64,000 bases of DNA from Dactylonectria macrodidyma. Lineage: Eukaryota; Ascomycota; Sordariomycetes; Hypocreales; Nectriaceae. Made by a program: the position numbers and the translations under genes. How positions within the stretch are numbered: position 1 is the first letter of the stretch; each line of letters begins with the position of its first letter. The notes below the pieces were generated by a model that saw only the letters and a program-made list of their open reading frames with translations, had not been told where the DNA came from and searched no databases. Where the stretch lies: assembly GCA_020744425.1 (NCBI GenBank), contig JAGMUV010000050.1:167262-231261 (forward strand), in the 5' to 3' direction. Of the stretch, positions 9,657-20,182 are shown piece after piece.

Positions 9657-12236
9657 ATGAGAAAGCCGCAATCGTGCAGGACGTCGAGGAGTCTAGGGCG
9701 GACCGATCCCGATGGCATGACCTATCTCTGCTCGAAGGCGATCGCCCTCTATGAGGCGCACGTCCAGGAGTTCTTGAAACGCATGGTGACGCTGATGGCC
9801 GTCCCACCCGGTCCCCCGCTGCGATCGCCCGAGCTACTCTCGATCACCTACATCAACACCGGTACTCGACGTCGCTCCCTTCTGATCTGGGAGAAGCTGG
9901 TAATGGTCTATGTGCAATATCACAAGAGCCAAGAGCAGACGGGGAAGGAGAAGGATAACATCCGCTTCCTGCCTCCAGCGATTGGAGACCTGCTCCTGAC
10001 GTATCTGGCTCTGGTGCCACCGCTGCGTCAAGTCTTCCTCCGCCAGCGCAAGCCGGGCGCCCTACTCTCGCCACACCTCTGGTCGAAGCTGGATGGCGAG
10101 GTCTGGAGGGATCTCACGGTCTCCTGTCTCCGCACGGCATGCGCACGCGCCGAGGTGCCCCAGTTCCAGGTGGCGTGGTGGCGCCAGGCCGCGGCCTCGA
10201 TCACGAAGGAGAAGTTCAGCGCCAAGGAGCAGGCCAACTTTGATCTGGAGGAGATTGCGGCATCTGAGGAGGTCGAGGATGAGGCGGACCTGGCGGACCT
10301 GGCCGGGATGAGTAACCATAGCTACCGCACCTTCAACCACGCCTATGCCGGCGGCACGACCCTGGCCATGACTGCCCTGCTTCACCGTGCCTACCGGGCC
10401 TCCCAGAGCTGGCGAACCCTCTTCCAGATAGACCAGCTCCTCCAGGGCAAGCGGCCCCGGACCGTCTCGGAGACACAAGCGCAGGGCCTGCTCACGGCCT
10501 GCAAGAAGGTGCGGTTTCGTACGAAGCCGGCTGCCAAGGAGGCGGACCTCACTAGGGTCGCCTGCGGGCTCTACGGGGATCCCAAGCTGCAGCTGCGTCG
10601 GCCGGGTCAACGCGATGCTCTGCTGGCAACTCTGGGTCCAAAGCCGGCAGAAAAGGTCATTATCGTCCTTGCGACTGGATCCGGCAAGACGCTAGTCTTT
10701 ATGGTTGCGGCTGCACTGGAAGGGGCGGCAACAACGATCCTGATCCTTCCCACGGTGGCCCTGTGCGGTAACATAATTGAACGCTTGGATAGGGTCAAGT
10801 TGCGGTATCATATCTGGTCTCCCGGCTCGACTAAGGCCGCCGCCCCCCTCGTCATCACCTCGGCCGAGGCGGCATGCACCGGTGGGTTCCTGGAGTACGC
10901 CAATCGGCTGATAGACCGACAGCGGTTAGATCGGATTGTCGTCGGCGAGTGCCATCTGACGATCACGGCGAGCGACTATCGACGGAGTATGTCGCAGCTG
11001 GCCTGGCATGTGCGGCGTATCCGGACGCAGACGGTCTGGATGACGGCGACACTTCCGCCGACGTACGACGAGCTCTTCCTCGAGCACAACAAGCTCGTGC
11101 GGCCACGCACGATCCGGGAGTCGACCAATCGACCGAATATCCGCTATATCGTCTGGCGAGAGCGAGGCCCGGGTGGCCTACTGGAGAGAGCGACCCGGCT
11201 CGTGCAGTCCTGCTGGGAACGGACGGACCTCTTCCGGAGCGAGCGAGACCGGGTCATCCTCTATTGGCCAACCAAGGAGATGGTGGCCGAGCTGGCCGAT
11301 ATGCTGGGCTGCCCTTCCTATACGGTCGATTCGGGCACGGCGGACGAAAAGGGGGCGATTATCAAACTGTGGCTTCAGGCTGGCAACTCTCCTGCTATTG
11401 TAGCTACAGCAGCCCTCGGTCCTGGGTTCGACTATGCGCATGTGCGATGGGTCATCCACGTCGGCGCCCCCAGCCAGATGACAGACTTCTCACAGGAATC
11501 CGGTCGAGGTGGCCGAGACGGCCAACCCGCCGAATCCATCATCCTGCTCAATGCCGCCTGGCAGCTGCAGCTGGATCGACCCCTCAGCGCCGATAGCGAG
11601 GCCATGCAGTTGTATCTCATACAGCAGCACTGTTCGCGCGGGATCCTCAGCCAGTTCCTTGATAAGGAGGCTGACTGGCGGTGGTGTATGGAAGACGATG
11701 AGCTCTGTGGCGCCTGTCCCGAACACCACCGCGAACGCCGGCCACCCGGTCTGCAGTTCCATCTCCCCAAGCTTATCCGTAGCTCGAGCCCAGAGCCAGA
11801 AGAGGATAACGATACCGAAGCACGCCCTAGCGCCAGCGAAATGGTCTTTACTGGACCGAGGGAGGTTCTGCGCCAGGCTCGGGTCTGTGATGAGGAGCTG
11901 AGTCGGTATGAGAGCGACCTCCAAACGACGCTAGGCTGCTGTCTGTATTGTCGAGTGGAGGGGAAACCGTTCGAGCATGCAGTGACGACCTGTGCCCGAC
12001 GTCACCACTGGATCAAGGCCAAGCAGAAGGCGCTGCGGGACTGTCAGAGCCGGAACCGGGACTGGCTGGAGCGATACGTTGTCTGCTGGAACTGTTACCA
12101 GCCCCAGGAGATTTGCCGTGCAGCAGATCCGGACTACGACGGGGAACGTTCCTGCCGGTTCCCCGATATGGTGATGCCGCTGTGTTTCGGGCTGAAGAGA
12201 GCAAATTCTGCTCCACAACAGCCTAGAGCTCTGTAA
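9657..12236 (+). CDS. TLH-like gene, C-terminal block: second recombinase-like module plus RecQ-type SF2 helicase
   Basis: Open for 859 residues. The first ~60 residues probably lie in a wrong frame. At about 60-240 a second module repeats the plan of the upstream block: YHKSQ, RFLPPAIGDLLLTYLAL, WWRQAAASI, SNHSYRTFNHAYA. The helicase core follows, with motif I ATGSGKT at about 338-344, motif II GECH at 430-433 (normally DECH or DEAH), motif III TATLPP near 463, and motif VI QESGRGGRDG near 615. A Cys-rich tail (CLYC, CWNC) ends the protein. RecQ helicases unwind DNA 3' to 5' using ATP. The Asp-to-Gly change in motif II, and the frame breaks upstream, argue that this copy is inactive. Confidence 0.75.
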   Translation: MRKPQSCRTSRSLGRTDPDGMTYLCSKAIALYEAHVQEFLKRMVTLMAVPPGPPLRSPELLSITYINTGTRRRSLLIWEKLVMVYVQYHKSQEQTGKEKDNIRFLPPAIGDLLLTYLALVPPLRQVFLRQRKPGALLSPHLWSKLDGEVWRDLTVSCLRTACARAEVPQFQVAWWRQAAASITKEKFSAKEQANFDLEEIAASEEVEDEADLADLAGMSNHSYRTFNHAYAGGTTLAMTALLHRAYRASQSWRTLFQIDQLLQGKRPRTVSETQAQGLLTACKKVRFRTKPAAKEADLTRVACGLYGDPKLQLRRPGQRDALLATLGPKPAEKVIIVLATGSGKTLVFMVAAALEGAATTILILPTVALCGNIIERLDRVKLRYHIWSPGSTKAAAPLVITSAEAACTGGFLEYANRLIDRQRLDRIVVGECHLTITASDYRRSMSQLAWHVRRIRTQTVWMTATLPPTYDELFLEHNKLVRPRTIRESTNRPNIRYIVWRERGPGGLLERATRLVQSCWERTDLFRSERDRVILYWPTKEMVAELADMLGCPSYTVDSGTADEKGAIIKLWLQAGNSPAIVATAALGPGFDYAHVRWVIHVGAPSQMTDFSQESGRGGRDGQPAESIILLNAAWQLQLDRPLSADSEAMQLYLIQQHCSRGILSQFLDKEADWRWCMEDDELCGACPEHHRERRPPGLQFHLPKLIRSSSPEPEEDNDTEARPSASEMVFTGPREVLRQARVCDEELSRYESDLQTTLGCCLYCRVEGKPFEHAVTTCARRHHWIKAKQKALRDCQSRNRDWLERYVVCWNCYQPQEICRAADPDYDGERSCRFPDMVMPLCFGLKRANSAPQQPRAL

Positions 12237-12305
12237 TACAAGAATGCGCCAGCCCTGCCGTCGCTGTTACTCCCAACATCTGCAGGCCTTCTAGCACTTT
12301 CCATT

Positions 12306-12581
12306 ATGTCGTCAGGTCTGGAATGGGCGCATAATCCATGCATCAGTTGTGGCACCCAGACAGAGGGAGCAACTTACTGCTCTGATTCCTGTCGGCTGTC
12401 AGAATACGAGAAGATGCCAGCGTCGATTCACAGTTCGAGCTCGCCTTCTACGCATATCACACAGTCTTCCTCAACGTCGCCAGCCCAAGATGCCGGGGTA
12501 TCGGCCAAGACAGAGAAGGAATTGAGAGCGTACAATATGTCATTGGACGAGTCGAAGATGAAGAGGAGAGCATCGCGTTGA
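12306..12581 (+). CDS. Ecl1-like small zinc-binding protein
   Basis: A 91-residue ORF with a CxxC-x9-CSDSC cluster (Cys 12, 15, 25, 29) followed by RLSEYEK, a Ser/Thr-rich middle and a C-terminal AKTEKELRAYN...KRRAS segment. This order matches the fungal Ecl1 family of small nuclear or cytosolic zinc-binding factors linked to lifespan and starvation responses (family knowledge). Start choice: the first ATG ahead of the Cys cluster. It begins about 70 bases after the helicase block, so it may depend on a promoter inside that unit or be a relic. No intron is needed. Confidence 0.6.
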   Translation: MSSGLEWAHNPCISCGTQTEGATYCSDSCRLSEYEKMPASIHSSSSPSTHITQSSSTSPAQDAGVSAKTEKELRAYNMSLDESKMKRRASR

Positions 12582-15500
12582 AGCCGAAATATCTCCACTC
12601 CATTCGCGGGGCGGAAACAGGTGCCCACAATATCATCGACACTCACACCACTAGATGTTAACGTCTCTCTAGGGACGTCCAAGTATTAATAGCTCGCGGG
12701 CGCTGAAGCATTCCTGTTTAAAAGAGACGCAGGGAGCAAGCGCAGATAAGAGAAACAACAACGTTCGAACGGCACGACCTGGGTAGCCGGGGATGAGGAT
12801 GGTGAGAGAGACTGGCAAGCACTCTGTACCCGCTCTTTGGCAGGAAAGGGCAAGAGAACCAGGCACTGGGTTGAGCTGGCAAAAAAGCAGGATTCCTGAA
12901 TTTCCCACTCCCGACAACTCCCTTTACGCATCGAGCGGGTTGTGTATCATTGTCTTTATCTGCCGGGCGGCGATGGGAGCCCTGGTCCAATGCCACCTCC
13001 AACTTTAGCTGGAGTCTGCAGAATGAGTCACAAGCTGTTCAACTAGACTTCGTCATATAACATTCATTCCGCTAAGAATGAATTGAAGTTTTGTGTCGTC
13101 ATCTAATCATCTGACTAGTTTCTTTCCGGGGATAGTCCCATGCACCCTTATGGCAATGGGCATATAGATGCACCTAATGGGATGTAGATTCGTTGGCCAC
13201 TGACGGGGCTAGCATGACTCAACCTTGAGCAGCAGGATGGCGGAGCTTGCCAGCGTCGCGAACTTCGGGCCAGAAATCCGTAATGGAAGCTGAATATCAA
13301 GGGATGCAACGCGGTGTTCGACGATTTTTGCAGCCCAGTCGCTCCACCTGATTGAGATCGAGGTGAAGGTTTCCAAATCCGAGGGCGATGGCGCCTACCA
13401 GACGGTTATGGCGATAGTGTCAACGTCGGATGGTGCCAAAAGTAGTAGAGTAGTATGGACTGGTTCGAAGTGAAGAGCCTGTTGGGGGGTTGAGTCGAAT
13501 CCAATGACTGGTGATGACGTTCTGCCCAAGAAGGCTTTATCCAATTTGGGGACCTGATAGGCCACAGAGACCCGACTGAGAAGAGCTACTGCGGGGGCGT
13601 TTATTGCGTAGTTTAGACGGGTGGGTTAAGCCACTGAAGCAACTTCTACAGCGCACATGCCTCCAGCAGAGGGGCGCTCTTGCTGTAGGCTCTGATTCCG
13701 ACAGGGTTAAATTGAAGTTCGATGAAGGGAAATAAAATTGGGCAAGCCGCCGATCTCCCCCGATCTAAATAATATCGCGCACGGCCACACTCGAAGTTGT
13801 GAGGTCTCCTGGGAGCTTGGGCGTGTGCCAATTTTTTCTGTCCCATCTCTTCACATGTGAGAGCCCACACCATGATGTCACCGTACCAGATTGAGGCAGA
13901 TGGTCTCGGGCCCTGGGTGGCTCCGGTCTGGGTGGGCATCAAAGAAGAACAAGCCTTTGCACAATCCATTACGATAAAACTCCGCCCGCCAGCACCATTA
14001 CAGAGTCAAGACGGCCAAGGAAGAGGACACAGATCGGGAAGTATCTCTACACAGCATCCCAGCTGCGTCTGGGACCGGGCCGGCACCGGTTTGCCCCTCG
14101 GAAACAACCAATGAGCGCGCTCAGTTTCTGCAGAGGCTCAAACTGATCACATGGGCTATGAAAGAGGCAACTGCCGAAATCGACTATTCGAGCTGGTACG
14201 ATCGATTCCGTCCTCGGGAAGCTTCCGATGGGCTGGCGTCCTCCGCTCGCTGTCGTTACGTCGCCATTCCCAACGGAACGCCGAGTGTGGGCACCTGCTC
14301 GTCTGCCTGTGGGAGGGGGTGGAGCTGTTGAAAAACAAAGGCCCTTGCGGCTGGGACAGAGCTAGCACGAAGGACGCCATTTATTCCCCTCTAGATCTGC
14401 AACCGGTGAGTTCTTGGCCTGGGCAGGGCAAATCTCGAGAGCCCCACAATGCTGATATCATCATATCAGGGCCTAGCCCAAGCCCCAAATCTTTGAATCA
14501 CACCGCCGGCCGGGATCTGGAGGGTGAAAGACGGACCCCCGCTTCTTAGATGCGCGTTAGAGGATTTTGGCCAGGTAAATCCGAACTGTCCAACGTTGTC
14601 GTCTGATGATACCACGGTGTCGAGGGCTGTGCGGCTTGCGCCAGCCAGCATCCGACTTGATACATAGCCCTGATTTGGATCGACGACAAGAGGCACTTGC
14701 TAGCTAGATCGGAGCTAAGCTTGCGCAGTTTCAGCCAGTCACAATGCATGGAGCTCATTGCAGGGCAACCTAGATTGCCTCCTCACTCCACTCCAGGTCC
14801 AAACCGTCCCAACCGCTAAGCTTTCTTCCCGACGACCCAGAGGAGCGCAAAGCTTCGGCCGAGTGGTGCTGGCATTAGCAGCTCATGTTCAACTCTCTAA
14901 CCGTAGCTGGCCAGGATCGCGATCGATCCTGGAACGTTGAAATCCATCTTGCACCCGCAGCAGGAACCGAGCTCAACGGCGTTCACCGTGCTCCGTACCG
15001 TGTGCCTGGAGCTTGAGTTCGTGCCACAGCCTCGTCTTGTAGCCACAACGGCGATCGCCACGTTGGATCATGGGAGTCTCGCAGAAAGAACCCGTTTGGG
15101 ATCCCAAGGCGTCAAGCCCAGGAGTTGTAAATCCTTGTGGTTCCTTAGCCCAAGGTTCGCGAAAAACGTGTCCTCACGCTTGTCCTGGAGAGGGCAACAC
15201 TAAGGAGGGGACCGCACACACCTCGTCTCGCAGCTCCCAGTTCCCAGTTCATGGCGTTCCCCATGGCAAGGATCCAGGGTCCACCCTGTCGGCCTCCGCA
15301 CACGCTTCCCCTCTCTCCACGGCCCCATTGTATGATGTATCTGGAGCTTTTGTGCCCGATAAGGCCCCCCGTACTGTAGCGCAAGGAGATACTGCGGCAC
15401 TTAGACCCCCTCGTTTATCTTGTTGATGCCCTTTGGTGCCATGGCTGCGCGAGCTGCACCGGGACGTCAGGGTTTCGAAAGTCCAATGCAACCAGAGCAA

Positions 15501-16073
15501 TTCCGCTAGGGTGGCCCAATCGGAAGTCCGTGAACTCAGACTTGAGGGATTGTTAACCCCATCGCCTTGCAGAAAGATGTCTGAATCTCGAGCTTTTCAT
15601 TGGAAAAGTCCATTTCCCCTCCCGGCGTCCTACAGCACGTAGCATGTGGGTGTGCCCATCCTGGGCTTGCTGGGGGTGGCAAAGCTCTAATAGCTTGAGA
15701 GCCAAGGACCTTGGCAGTTGGTGGCTTGCGAGATGCCATGCATATTTGATTGTCCCGTCGCCCTCAATCCTCTCGCGATCCCCTCATTCTCTTGGATTCC
15801 CCTCCTTCAAAACCCTGCCCGTCAAATCCACTTTCAGACCTACTCCTCTCCCCAACCGCCTCTCAGCCCTGCCTGGTCCAGACACAACTGGCTCACTCAG
15901 CTGCCGTCCAGCAAACGAATAAGCAATATCGGGAAGCGTTACAGCCCTGCGTGTTGTCTTCGTTGGCAAACCGGCCCCCAACCAGTCGGCCTCGTCATCA
16001 CCTGCTCACCCAACCCCGGGATAGCATAAATCGAAACCGAAGAACGATCACCATCTGTGCAGAAAGATCCTCG
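12582..16073. other. Long non-coding stretch upstream of the bZIP gene
   Basis: No domain-bearing gene was found in about 3.5 kb. Several ORFs of 60-130 codons on both strands look like chance. The 3' part (about 14.7-16.0 kb) is probably promoter and 5' leader for the bZIP gene, which has an in-frame open stretch from 15750. No repeats with clear ends were seen. Confidence 0.4.
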
Positions 16074-17234
16074 ATGGCAGCCTTCGTCCATTCTTACCCT
16101 CTGATGGCGGGAGATTTTGCGTTTGGCCAATACTTCGACGGGATCGCCTCGACACCAGCGGTGGGATGCCTGATGACCACTCCACCCTTTCGCATCAGCA
16201 CATCTTCCCCCGCATCTCGAAGCCACATGGCCCATCAACAAGCGATGAACCAAGTCACCGAGGGCTCGTTCTTTGACGAAGCAATCAGCACCTCCCCGAT
16301 CTCGACAGAGGTCGATCTCGGGTTTCCCCAACCTCCATCCCAATATGCCATGGCAGCCAAGATCCCCGAGTATGAACCCTCCCAGACAGTATTGCCGACC
16401 GCAGAACGCGAAAAGAAACCGCCCCGCCGACCCCGAAACCGACGGAAATCGCAAGAAAGTTCAAGCCTGTCAGAAACCGGTGCCTCCGCACTCGTTTCAG
16501 ATATACCGAAAGCAAGAAAACGAAGCCGGAAACCCAAAGTCGAACCTAAAGAGCCTGCAAAGGCACGTCGAAAGCAAAAGGGGGAGAGCAATGACGACGA
16601 GGATCTTCCTATGGACCCCCGGCGACGGTGCATCCTCGAACGCAATAGAATCGCTGCTACTAAGTGTCGTCTGCGCAAACGGGATGAAGCGTTAGCACTC
16701 GCCTCCCGTGAGCAGGCCATGGAGGATCAGAACCGATACCTCTCAACCTGTTTCGACCAGCTGACTGCCGAGATCTACCACTTGAAGACCCAGCTCTTGC
16801 GGCATACTGATTGCAACTGCGTTCTCATCCAGAAATACATTGCAAACGAAGCGAGAAAGTCCGTCGATGGCCTCTTATCTTGCTCTTCGGCCTTTCAACT
16901 CTCTGACGGACTCACACCTCCACACCACAGGGGCTCAAGTGGCAGCAGAATAAGTGGAACAGATTCCTTGGGCATCCAAACGCCTGAGATGGAAAGTGCC
17001 CCGCCAACATGGACCGACCCTTTTCAGCAAGGCTCAAGGTCGTCGGAAGTCAGAGATGATTTGTTTGATATGGTATTAGAGCCGTTCCAAAAAGAACCAC
17101 TCCCGTTGCCAAGCCAATCTATCTCAAATGTGCCCTCCCTGTCCAGATGCGACCAGGGAGTTTTTGGTAGCTCAGGGCCACAGCCCCAGCCGGTGGTTGG
17201 AATGGCTTGGGAATCGCAATGGGGGTTTCACTGA
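16074..17234 (+). CDS. ATF/CREB-type bZIP transcription factor
   Basis: From the ATG at 16074 the protein has 386 residues. An in-frame ATG at 15750 would give 494, but its extra N-terminus is low-complexity and looks like leader sequence. A basic region with LERNRIAATKCRLRKR sits at about residues 188-204, followed by a leucine zipper to ~240 and the block LKTQLLRHTDCNCVLIQKYI that is typical of fungal Atf1/AtfA relatives. Ahead of it are Lys/Arg-rich stretches likely to act in nuclear import. Such factors bind CRE-like sites and act in stress, sporulation and secondary metabolism (family knowledge). No intron is evident. The target genes cannot be read from the sequence. Confidence 0.85.
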   Translation: MAAFVHSYPLMAGDFAFGQYFDGIASTPAVGCLMTTPPFRISTSSPASRSHMAHQQAMNQVTEGSFFDEAISTSPISTEVDLGFPQPPSQYAMAAKIPEYEPSQTVLPTAEREKKPPRRPRNRRKSQESSSLSETGASALVSDIPKARKRSRKPKVEPKEPAKARRKQKGESNDDEDLPMDPRRRCILERNRIAATKCRLRKRDEALALASREQAMEDQNRYLSTCFDQLTAEIYHLKTQLLRHTDCNCVLIQKYIANEARKSVDGLLSCSSAFQLSDGLTPPHHRGSSGSRISGTDSLGIQTPEMESAPPTWTDPFQQGSRSSEVRDDLFDMVLEPFQKEPLPLPSQSISNVPSLSRCDQGVFGSSGPQPQPVVGMAWESQWGFH

Positions 17235-17631
17235 TCTCGGCCGTAGTGCTGCCATGTTCATGCCCAACGAGTGATGGGAGTATACGAACTGAATGGAACA
17301 AATAAAGTTCAAGTTGCCTTCCCTAGTCCTCATGGAAGGCCACATAAGAGCCCAGAGCTGTCTTGTCGGGGCTAGGGGGGGTTGGCTAAAGTGGGGTATC
17401 GAAGATTCCACTGAGTGTACGGAGTAGGTCTTAGACCAGTTAGCTTAGGCAGCCAGGGTTTCAATATGTTTAAACCAAGGAACCTAGATTGTCCCTGTTT
17501 TCGGGTCCCTGATGACGACATGGCCCTCAAAGAAGGACCTAAATGGTATTTTGAGCCTCCCTCCTAAACACCCCACCTGGTGGTGTAAGGAAGTGGATAC
17601 GATAATAGTTTTCTTGCAACCCTGGAGCCCG

Positions 17632-18294
17632 TTATGGAACTATCGAAGTCTCTCTGACCCTAGATGGATCGCGTCTCTCAGCTACAGACGATTGCCTCGC
17701 GCTACTGGCTATGTGAGGCATGTAACAAAGTTTGCAAACCGGACAGGTGTCGTGCTGTTTCAGGAACCACTTCGTGATGCAATTTGAATGGAAGATGTGG
17801 TCGCACGGTAAGTGACGGACCATGTCCCTGTCCTGCAACGTCTCCAGGCAAATGATGCTAGGTGTGGAGTTGGAGCCTAAGCACATCTTGGGCAGGTTGT
17901 TTGGAAGCTTGTACCAGATGCAGGACCGTTCAGCGGACCCCCCGGCATCTTTCGTTTCGGCTTTCCATTTGTTGTAGGGCCGGGCTGGAACTGCTTGGTC
18001 TAGGTTTTCGACTGAGAAGGGACGTCTGGCAGCCTCTAGATCATCTGGATGGGCGCCCACTCGTTCGCGCTCCAGTCGCCTTAGCAAATGCCTGTGGCCT
18101 CTAATAATTATCGAAGGGGGGGAAACAAAAAGGTGAGCCATTGGCGCGGGAGGAGAAACGGACCAAGGCAGGGAGAATGTCAGGGCTATGATGAACTCGG
18201 CGCCGAGCAAGATGAGCAGCGAAACAAAGTCCAGCTGTGCAGGCGAGACCCTCGTCTGAAGCAAGTGGTGTCGGTGCTCATGTTGACAGTCCAA
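17632..18294 (-). CDS. Membrane RING-H2 protein with a defective first zinc ligand
   Basis: The 220-residue ORF has one hydrophobic helix near residues 20-45 (LLILLGAEFIIALTF) and a cytosolic Arg-rich stretch (LLRRLERERVGAHPDDLEAA). A RING-H2 domain follows at about 145-190: C, then LPCDHIFHSNC, then DTCPVC. This is the plan of ATL-like fungal E3 ubiquitin ligases, in which the RING recruits an E2 enzyme. The first Cys of the RING is missing: the codon at 17859-17857 is AGC (Ser) where TGC would be expected, giving SIIC instead of CxIC. That should weaken the first zinc site. The gene may be a young pseudogene, or the change may be tolerated. Confidence 0.65.
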   Translation of the reverse strand: MDCQHEHRHHLLQTRVSPAQLDFVSLLILLGAEFIIALTFSLPWSVSPPAPMAHLFVSPPSIIIRGHRHLLRRLERERVGAHPDDLEAARRPFSVENLDQAVPARPYNKWKAETKDAGGSAERSCIWYKLPNNLPKMCLGSNSTPSIICLETLQDRDMVRHLPCDHIFHSNCITKWFLKQHDTCPVCKLCYMPHIASSARQSSVAERRDPSRVRETSIVP

Positions 18295-18380
18295 TTATCG
18301 ATAGGTCTCCATGGTTCATCGAATTGAGAGTGTTGTCTTAGCATTTCCGTGATGCAACGTGGAAGGCGATTGAGCATTCC

Positions 18381-18540
18381 GCGGGGCCCAGAGATGGAAG
18401 AGCAGATCTTCCATCTCAAAGCCCAGCTTCTGCGGCACACCGACTGCAATTGTGTGCTAATACAGAAGTATATTTCCGATGAGGCACGGCGATCCGCTGA
18501 CGGAATGATGGGCTCTTCGTTTGGGTGTCGCGTTCGATGA
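18381..18540 (+). pseudogene. Orphan C-terminal zipper fragment of a second ATF-type bZIP
   Basis: The frame reads EEQIFHLKAQLLRHTDC followed by NCVLIQKYISDEARRSADG, then a stop. It is about 70 percent identical at protein level to residues ~230-265 of the bZIP encoded at 16074-17234, while the codons differ at many third positions. No basic region is found upstream; that space is occupied by the RING gene on the other strand. The fragment may start as an exon after the AG at about 18391. It therefore looks like the tail of an old paralogue rather than a recent copy of the neighbour. Confidence 0.7.
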
Positions 18541-19061
18541 TCACCATCTCAGGACCATGCATGGGCAACTTGTTCTGTTATTCTGTTGCTTGTTCTGTAT
18601 AACTTGTTAATATATTTTTATTCTGTTATTCTGTTATCATGTTATGGCTCTCACACTAATCTGTTATAACGGAATAACAGAATAACTGGATAAGTGAAAT
18701 AAACTTTTTCATTGCTTTTGCCACATCCAACGGGCCAAAAGGTCATACATTTGATCAAACCGGAAGGAAGGTCCCTCAGCTGCTCAGAAAGGCTGTTCAC
18801 TGGCAGGTCGGAAGTCCGAACTTCCGGTCAGAAGTTGGTGTCACCTATCTTTCCCAAAAGCAAGTTCTTCAACACAACGGCCCCGGTGGCCCTTCACCCT
18901 AGGTATAAGAAACCGACCTATTTTCCATTCATTAGATAGAGAACCAAGAGCTTCTATGACAATCAATTCGTCTCTGAATGTGACAGCTTTTTATCGCCCC
19001 AGACATCGCAAATACCGGAAAATTTTCGTATTAAGATAGTTTTCATCTCATACCCATCATT
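18541..19061. repeat. Short-motif array (TTCTGTTA) ahead of hAT-1
   Basis: Between about 18565 and 18700 the motif TTCTGTTATTCTGTT recurs in direct and inverted orientation (GGAATAACAGAATAACTGG near 18670). The rest is ordinary sequence leading to the hAT-1 transposase start. The array is a good candidate for the 5' subterminal region of hAT-1, though the exact terminus cannot be fixed because the right end of that element is missing. Confidence 0.5.
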
Positions 19062-20182
19062 ATGGCTTCAGAAAGCGATATTTATTCGTCGATCGGCGAC
19101 TCTAATTCTCAAACATCTGATCAATTGCCTTCCAACTTCTTTTCCATTATGGATCGGCAGTATCCAGATAAGAATAAACCGCTTACCGCCGGGCGCAAAC
19201 GAAAGACCAAAGGCACTGTGCTTTATGTGTGCCGATTATGCCCTAAATGGAGTCATGGGCATCGAGCAACAGCTGTACAGCATATCAAAAACCGCCATGC
19301 TGCACAGCTTCGACGGCCGCCGCCGCCTTCGCCGATATCATCGAATCAACGCCCATTAGCCGCCATGTTTGCATCTATTCCTACACCTGATAGTCTTCGG
19401 CAGGCTTTCAACAGGTAGGCATATAATGAGGCTGTTATAGGACTGCTCACACGGCGGAGAGCTCCTTTTTCAGCTGTTGAATGGAACGAGTTGAAGGATC
19501 TCGCTTTGGCATGCAATCCGACCATCGGTGACCAATTAATCACCTCCAGATGTCAGGCCATGCGTCACATTGCGGAAAATCACGTATTCTATAGAGATCA
19601 GATCAAGGGCAAACTAGCAATCGCGTCTTCGCCTATTCACATCTCCACCGATCTCTGGACATCGCCACATCGCCATGCTCTACTGGCTGTTTGTGCTCAA
19701 TGGGTTGATCAGGATTATCAGCTGCAGAAGGCACTTCTAGGACTACCGGAATGTCGCGACAATCACTCTGGAGAGCGGCAAGCCGATCTCATAATGAGTA
19801 TCCTCGAGACCTTCGGAATCACGTCAAAACTCGGCTATCACACCGGAGATAACGCGACGTCAAACGACACATGTCTGGAGTCCATAGCGCGTCGATTGAA
19901 AGAGAATCTTGATGTAAGTTGGCGGCCGTTTTTGATGGCCTAATCTAATGATGAGCGGTAGATCAACTATGACCCCAAAAAACGCCGCATCCGCTGCATC
20001 GGCCACATCATCAATCTCTCCCTTCAAGTCTTCCTTCTCGGGTCATCGAATGAAGCCCTCATCGCCGCACTTGAAGCTGCATCCGAAGCCACTAGTGAAG
20101 ACCTATTAATTCGCTTCTCTCGGGCCCTCACCACCAGAAGACGTAGAGGACGTAGCCGCCTCTCGAGATCGGACGTTGATGA
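19062..20182 (+). pseudogene. hAT-1 transposase, nonsense-mutated and 3'-truncated
   Basis: The frame from 19062 encodes a BED-type zinc finger (CRLCPKW...HIKNRH), then the hAT core with ISTDLWTSPHRHALLAV and YHTGDNATSND. After an intron starting GTAAGTT at 19914 it reads IRCIGHIINLSLQVFLL. A single in-frame TAG at 19416-19418 interrupts it and the same frame continues beyond. The gene stops abruptly at 20182, where the terminus of hAT-2 begins; the C-terminal dimerisation domain is absent. It resembles the hAT-4 transposase most. Dead element. Confidence 0.8.

Noticed and set aside
14151..14549. 132-codon open frame upstream of the bZIP gene
   Set aside because: Low-complexity, no recognisable motif, and an equally long shadow ORF on the other strand.
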